64,000 bases of DNA from Rhizomicrobium sp. (GTDB lineage Bacteria; Pseudomonadota; Alphaproteobacteria; Micropepsales; Micropepsaceae). Made by a program: the position numbers and the translations under genes. Every line of letters begins with the position of its first letter. Position 1 is the stretch's first letter. The stretch covers positions 1,488,001 to 1,552,000 of the forward strand of contig JBBCGL010000001.1 of assembly GCA_037200385.1 (NCBI GenBank), in the 5' to 3' direction. Shown here one piece after another: positions 59,933-64,000 of this stretch. The notes beneath the pieces were generated by a model. That model searched no databases, was not told the origin of the DNA, and was given only the letters and a program-made list of their open reading frames with translations.

Positions 59933-61762
59933 TCAGCCCGAGACCGGCTGGTACAGCCGCGTGGTCTCGCCGCCGATCGCGAAATAGGGCTTGAAGGTCT
60001 GCGCGCCGTCGGCGGTCTCGACACGCCAATCGGGCCCGCCCGCCGCAACTTGCCGCACAGCCATCAGATCGCGGCGCTTCAGCGGCAGGAAGCGGTCGCC
60101 GGTCGCGAACAGCGCCAGCGGCCCCTGCATTACCGCCAGAAGATCGGGATGCTTGTCGTCAACCGCTTCCAACCGCAGCGCTCTGTCGAGCGACAGCGTG
60201 ATCTTGTCGCCGTCGCGCCATGTCCGCCGGATCGCGTGGAACCTGCCCGGGCGGACGGGCGCGGCGATGCGCGTGCCGTTAACGGCGATCGCCGTCCGTG
60301 GTCCCGCCCAGGCGGGAATGCGCAGGCGCACCGAGAACGTCTCGGCTGCTGCCGCCTCCACGGTGAGCGCGATGTCGGAGTCAAGGGGATAAGCCGTTTC
60401 CTGGCCAAGCGCGATGGCGTGCCCGCCGCGTCGCCAAGTGAAGCGCGATGGCGCGTACAGGTTGACGTAAATCCCATCATCGTCCGTGAAGTAGGCGCTG
60501 ATCCCATAATCCGCCACGGCCTGGCCGAGCGTGCCCGAGCAGCACGGGCAGCGATATTCGAAATAGGTCTTCGCGCCGTTCCCATTGTAGTCGGCGTAGT
60601 AGAACGCCGTGCCGTCCGGCTTCATCGGCAGCGCACCGAGCACGGTGTTGTAGAGAACGCGCTCCATGCTGTCGCCATAGCGGCTGTCGCCCGTCATGCC
60701 CATCAGGTAGCGCGCGATCTTGAAATGTCCATACGCGCCGCAAGGCGTCTCGAAGCTGGCATGGGTGGTGCCGAGGGAGTCGCCGAGCGCGCCGGAGCCG
60801 GGGACGACGAAGCCCTCATTCGGTCCCCAGCCGCCCGTCGCGAAGCTCTGCGCGACGACGAAGTCGAAGCCGTTCTTCGCCGCCTGGAGGTGCTTGGGAT
60901 CGCCATCGACGAGATAGGCCTGCATCGCCGAGCTGAGCGCGTTGACATGGCTGTAGGCATGGCGGCCCGGCAGCACGTTCTCGCCGCGCGCGAGCGGCTC
61001 GAAGTAATCGCCATCCAGAAGGAACCGCGATGCCAGCGCCCGATAGCGCTCGCCCGCGCCGCGCCGCCAGGCGAGATAGAGGTTCTCGGGCAGCGTATAG
61101 GACTCGTCCCAGGTGTGCGCGACGTTCGGATGCGGCCGCGCCGCCATCTCCGGCCGCGTCAGCGCCTTCTCCGGCAGAGAAGGGAGCGCCGCGTCGGTCG
61201 CGCGGTTCAGCGCCGCGAGCGCCGTCTCGTCGCCCGCGAATTCATGCGCGTCGATCAGGCCGATATTGATCTTGTCGAACGTGTAGGCCGGCAGGGTATA
61301 GCCGTCATAGAAACGCGGCGTGATCGTCTGTGCGAAACCGGCGACCAGCCGGCGCACCTTCTGCCGCGTCGCCTCGTCTCCGGTGACCGCAAAGGCGCGG
61401 GCCAGGCTGGACACGTATTGTCCGAAGCTATGGCCGGGAATGAAGCCGTGCATGTCGGCCGGCGGATCGAAGGACGGCGACGCGTTGTACCAGCCGCCCA
61501 GCGCGGCGCCCGGCGCCGCCATGCCGGCGGCGGCGCGGAACGGCTTCAGCAAGGCGTCCTCGTCCATCGCCAGCAACGCCGCGCGCTGGGCGAGGAACTG
61601 TTCGCGCAGCGGCCCGTCGCGCAATGCCACATCTCCGTAACGTGCCGGCACCAGCCTGGCCTGCGACACCGGCAAGACATCTGCCCGCGCACGGCCGGGC
61701 AGAGCCGCACCCGCCGCCGCCGCGCCGGCGAGCCGCAGGAGGGATCGCCGCGAAAAGGTCAT
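59933..61762 (-). CDS. Glycoside hydrolase family 127-type (DUF1680) beta-L-arabinofuranosidase, exported
   Basis: 609 residues from ATG 61762 (GGAGG ribosome site). A clear Tat signal, TFSRRSLLRLAGAAAAGAAL. The alpha/alpha-barrel has the zinc/catalytic set of GH127: Glu338 with Cys341 in FETPCGAYGH and the cysteines 405, 407 and 408 in YRCPCCSGT; one cysteine of the CC pair acts as nucleophile in the family. It removes beta-L-arabinofuranose, as found in extensin and some pectins. A TTTGTCTGACA element lies 14 bp upstream, so it belongs to the arabinose regulon though it is transcribed alone. GH146 is a close alternative. Confidence 0.88.
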   Translation of the reverse strand: MTFSRRSLLRLAGAAAAGAALPGRARADVLPVSQARLVPARYGDVALRDGPLREQFLAQRAALLAMDEDALLKPFRAAAGMAAPGAALGGWYNASPSFDPPADMHGFIPGHSFGQYVSSLARAFAVTGDEATRQKVRRLVAGFAQTITPRFYDGYTLPAYTFDKINIGLIDAHEFAGDETALAALNRATDAALPSLPEKALTRPEMAARPHPNVAHTWDESYTLPENLYLAWRRGAGERYRALASRFLLDGDYFEPLARGENVLPGRHAYSHVNALSSAMQAYLVDGDPKHLQAAKNGFDFVVAQSFATGGWGPNEGFVVPGSGALGDSLGTTHASFETPCGAYGHFKIARYLMGMTGDSRYGDSMERVLYNTVLGALPMKPDGTAFYYADYNGNGAKTYFEYRCPCCSGTLGQAVADYGISAYFTDDDGIYVNLYAPSRFTWRRGGHAIALGQETAYPLDSDIALTVEAAAAETFSVRLRIPAWAGPRTAIAVNGTRIAAPVRPGRFHAIRRTWRDGDKITLSLDRALRLEAVDDKHPDLLAVMQGPLALFATGDRFLPLKRRDLMAVRQVAAGGPDWRVETADGAQTFKPYFAIGGETTRLYQPVSG

Positions 61763-61775
61763 GCCTTGCCTCCGC

Positions 61776-61791
61776 GATTTGTCTGACATTT
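61776..61791 (-). promoter_or_regulatory. Arabinose-GntR operator candidate upstream of GH127 gene
   Basis: GATTTGTCTGACATTT, the most symmetrical copy (TGTC-T-GACA) of the element found five more times between 45509 and 54552. It lies 14 bp before the GH127 start. Confidence 0.7.
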
Positions 61792-61926
61792 AGAGTGGCA
61801 TGGCCGCGAGGCGCTTTCAACGCGCGCGGTCTTGCGTCGACGGCAGGGCCTGGGCAGCATGGGCCGTCGCAGCGGTGTCGATGCGATGATCCCCCGGAAT
61901 GCGGAATGCGAAATCGTCTTCGACGA

Positions 61927-62187
61927 TCACGAAATCCTTCGCCACGGCCCTTGATGACGTCTTCGTTGATATACAGGCCGCTGCGCTCGCGCGATCAGAT
62001 AGCCTTCCGCCGTGAGAAGCTGGTAGGCCAGCACCACCGTGTTGCGCGCGACGCCGAAATGCCGGGCAAGCTCCCGGGACGACGGCAGCCGCCGCTGGGG
62101 GAGGGACATCCCCGAAAGGATCGCATCGACCGCGAGATGCGGTAGAGACGGGCCGCGTTTCGTTCTCTTTCGCGGCTTCGGATTCAT
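61927..62187 (-). pseudogene. Frameshifted remnant of a MocR/GntR-type regulator
   Basis: From ATG 62187 the frame encodes a GntR winged helix of the MocR kind: HLAVDAILSGMSLPQRRLPSSRELARHFGVARNTVVLAYQLLTAEGYLIAR. The family then continues with ERSGxYxNxxV; here the frame shifts near 61995 and that continuation (RSGLYINEDVIKG) is read in another frame, as if two bases were lost. The aminotransferase-like domain of about 350 residues that MocR proteins carry is absent; at most a few residues like it (FVIVEDDFAFR) remain near 61915. It lies between the GH127 and sulfotransferase genes. An alternative is a short, functional HTH protein. Confidence 0.55.
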
Positions 62188-62228
62188 GACGGGACGATGA
62201 TAGCGGTTGCCGCGGCGGCGGCGCGCGG

Positions 62229-64000
62229 CTATTCGTCCCGATAGCGAAACAGGGCATCGCCCAGTGCGGCCTTGAGCGGTTCCAGCCAGGGCTCGTAGGC
62301 TTTCCACTGCTCCAACCCGTCGCGGAAGATCGGCCGGCGAACCTGCTCGGAGCTCGGCGTGCGCACGCTGCGCCTCGTCTTGTGGAAGTCGACGCAGCCG
62401 GGCTCGAACGGCAGGCCGCAGAAATCCAGCAGCCGCCGCACATTGCCTTCGAGGTCGGCGACGACGTCCTCGTGCTGCACACGCAGGACGCGGCCGGGCA
62501 GCGTCTCATCCCAGTGCCGCATCAGATCCAGATAGGTGCGGTAGTAGCGCGCGATGTCCGCAATGCCGTAGCTGAACTCCTGTCCGTTGGCGAAGAGCTG
62601 TTTCAGGTTGCTGAAGCAGCAGGACATCGGCTCGCGCCGGGCGTCGATGATGCGCGCATTCGGCAGCATCAGGTGGATCAGGCCGACATGCCGGAAATTG
62701 TTCGGCATCTTGTCGATGAAGAAGGGCTTGTCCGTCCGGTAAACCTGCGTCTCCGTCAGATAGCGCCCACCCAGCCGTGCGAAATCCTCGCGCGTCATGT
62801 CCTCGAGCGCCGCGGGATAACGCGGATTGTCGAGATCGGGATCGCGGCCCTGCAATTCCAGGACGATCCGCTGGATGTCGGCCAGCTCCTGCGTGCCCTC
62901 GACTTGCGAATGCGAGGCGAGGATTTGCTCGAGCAGGGTCGAGCCGGATCGCGGCAGGCCGACGATGAAGATCGGATCGGGCCGCGGATCGCCCCAACCC
63001 ACGCGCCGCCGGAAGAAATCGCGCGTGCAGGTTTCGATCTGCTTCGCGGTGTTGGTCTCGAACACCTCGGGGCGATACCGGCTTTCCGAGCGCTTCAGCG
63101 CGTTGCCCTGCTCGTAGTGGCGCCAGGACTCTGCGATCTCGCCGCGATCCTCGAACGCCTTGCCGAGCGCGAAACACAGATGATAGCGATCGACCGGCGC
63201 GGTCGGCGCCGCCGCTTCCGCGGCGCGCATCGTTGCGATCTCGTCTTCGCTGAAGCGATAGAGCTTCAGGTTCGCCAGGCTCCAATACGCATCGCCGAAA
63301 TCGGCTCGCGCCGCGGCGGCCGCGCGGTAGGCCACGATCGCCTCCGGCACCTGCCCGACGGTCTTGAGGGCATGCGCCAGCCAGAGATTCACGTCCGGCG
63401 AATCCGGCACGGTCGCGAGCATGTCGCGGTAGAGCGCGATGGCTTCTTCGTTTCTGCCCAAGCCCATCGCGGCCGTGGCCGACAGCATGCGATAATCCGG
63501 ATTGGCGGGTTCGAGCGCCAGCAGCCGTGCGGCCTGCTCGCGCGCCTGCGGGTATTTGTGCCGCAGCACCAGCGTCTGCGCATAGTCGTAGCGCGCCGCG
63601 CGATGGTCGGGCGACAGCGTCAGGACGGCGCCCAGCAGGAGCTCCGCGTCGTCCAGGACGTCGCGCGCCATGGCAATCCTGGCCAGCAGCCGCATGGCTT
63701 CCGGATGATCGCCGTGGCGCAGGAGAAAGGCGCGGATGATCTGCTCCGCCGGCACGAGGTCCCCGTCGGAGAACAGCGACGTCGCGGTGACGACCTCCGG
63801 CGGCAGATGCTTGAGCGTCGCGACATGCGCGGCAGCCGTCGCGGCGTTCTGCATGTCCCCACTGATGCGATAGGTGCCCTCCAGCATGCGCCAGCTCAAG
63901 GGCAGCGCCGGGTTGATGTTCACGGCGCGCAGCAGGGCGTCGATGGCGCGCGGCGCGTCGCGGCGCGCGATATGGCACAGGCCGCGCTCCTGGTGCATCA
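62229..64000 (-). CDS. TPR-repeat sulfotransferase (partial, continues past the right edge)
   Basis: At least 589 residues; the N-terminus probably lies beyond the window because the first residues seen already read like the middle of a TPR helix pair. About 300 residues of tetratricopeptide repeats (for example GRNEEAIALYRDMLATVPDSPDVNLWLAHALKTVGQ) are followed by a sulfotransferase domain: the phosphosulfate-binding loop FIVGLPRSGSTLLEQILASHSQVEGTQEL, KMPNNFRHVGLIHLMLPNARIID and RREPMSCCFSNLKQLF. It would transfer sulfate from PAPS to an unknown acceptor. This architecture is common in alphaproteobacteria next to TonB receptor genes. No functional link to the arabinose locus is visible. Confidence 0.88.
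   Translation of the reverse strand, partial: MHQERGLCHIARRDAPRAIDALLRAVNINPALPLSWRMLEGTYRISGDMQNAATAAAHVATLKHLPPEVVTATSLFSDGDLVPAEQIIRAFLLRHGDHPEAMRLLARIAMARDVLDDAELLLGAVLTLSPDHRAARYDYAQTLVLRHKYPQAREQAARLLALEPANPDYRMLSATAAMGLGRNEEAIALYRDMLATVPDSPDVNLWLAHALKTVGQVPEAIVAYRAAAAARADFGDAYWSLANLKLYRFSEDEIATMRAAEAAAPTAPVDRYHLCFALGKAFEDRGEIAESWRHYEQGNALKRSESRYRPEVFETNTAKQIETCTRDFFRRRVGWGDPRPDPIFIVGLPRSGSTLLEQILASHSQVEGTQELADIQRIVLELQGRDPDLDNPRYPAALEDMTREDFARLGGRYLTETQVYRTDKPFFIDKMPNNFRHVGLIHLMLPNARIIDARREPMSCCFSNLKQLFANGQEFSYGIADIARYYRTYLDLMRHWDETLPGRVLRVQHEDVVADLEGNVRRLLDFCGLPFEPGCVDFHKTRRSVRTPSSEQVRRPIFRDGLEQWKAYEPWLEPLKAALGDALFRYRDE

Noticed and set aside
61817-62509. A 230-codon minus-strand gene between GH127 and the sulfotransferase
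   Set aside because: Most of it is an out-of-frame reading of the sulfotransferase C-terminus and the MocR remnant; it has no start signal or domain.

Overview
The window is high-GC DNA (roughly two-thirds G+C by eye) that reads as an alphaproteobacterial chromosome. Four TonB-dependent receptors, Caulobacter-type pentonate/aldonate catabolism, Tat- and Sec-exported glycoside hydrolases and dense overlapping operons point to a plant-polymer degrader of the Caulobacterales or Rhizomicrobium/Micropepsaceae kind. The genus is inference. No rRNA, tRNA or CRISPR was seen.

Layout. (1) 1-9.5 kb: a TonB receptor running off the left edge, an ornithine cyclodeaminase-family protein, two class I/II aminotransferases, an amidase, aminopeptidase N and an HD-domain protein. 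They are tied together by four copies of an inverted repeat (ATATGAAC-N3-GTTCATAT) in their promoter regions, so this looks like one regulon for taking up and dismantling a peptide- or amino-acid-like compound. Its regulator is not in the window. (2) 9.6-11.6 kb: glucokinase, a small secreted protein and a flavin-binding protein. (3) 11.6-20.9 kb: a CoA-linked catabolic cluster of unknown substrate, with a VOC protein, two different MetE-like zinc methyltransferases, a citryl-CoA-lyase-like protein, a family III CoA-transferase, a TonB receptor, an alpha/beta hydrolase and an IclR regulator. A shared element (CGAA-N6-TTCG) precedes four of its transcription units. (4) 20.9-34.2 kb: galactan/galactose utilisation, with GH2 and GH53 enzymes, a TonB receptor, and an oxidative De Ley-Doudoroff route (galactose dehydrogenase, IlvD/Edd-type dehydratase, DgoK, DgoA) plus a sodium symporter and a GntR regulator. 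(5) 34.9-37.8 kb: an IS5-family element, 2854 bp, carrying three lower-GC passenger genes, one encoding a SLATT-type membrane effector. (6) 37.8-61.8 kb: an arabinan/arabinose locus, with GH51 x2, GH43, GH27, GH127, a mutarotase, a TonB receptor, an ABC importer, a sodium symporter and a non-phosphorylative pentose pathway to 2-oxoglutarate under a second GntR regulator with six visible operator copies. (7) 61.8-64 kb: a broken MocR-type regulator and a TPR-sulfotransferase running off the right edge.

How it works together (inference from families): arabinogalactan or arabinan fragments enter through the TonB receptors. Exported GH2/GH53/GH43/GH51/GH27/GH127 enzymes release galactose and arabinose. 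Symporters and the ABC system import them, and paired oxidative pathways, each built from a Gfo/Idh dehydrogenase and an IlvD/Edd dehydratase, convert galactose to pyruvate plus glyceraldehyde 3-phosphate and arabinose to 2-oxoglutarate. No lactonase gene for either route was seen in the window.
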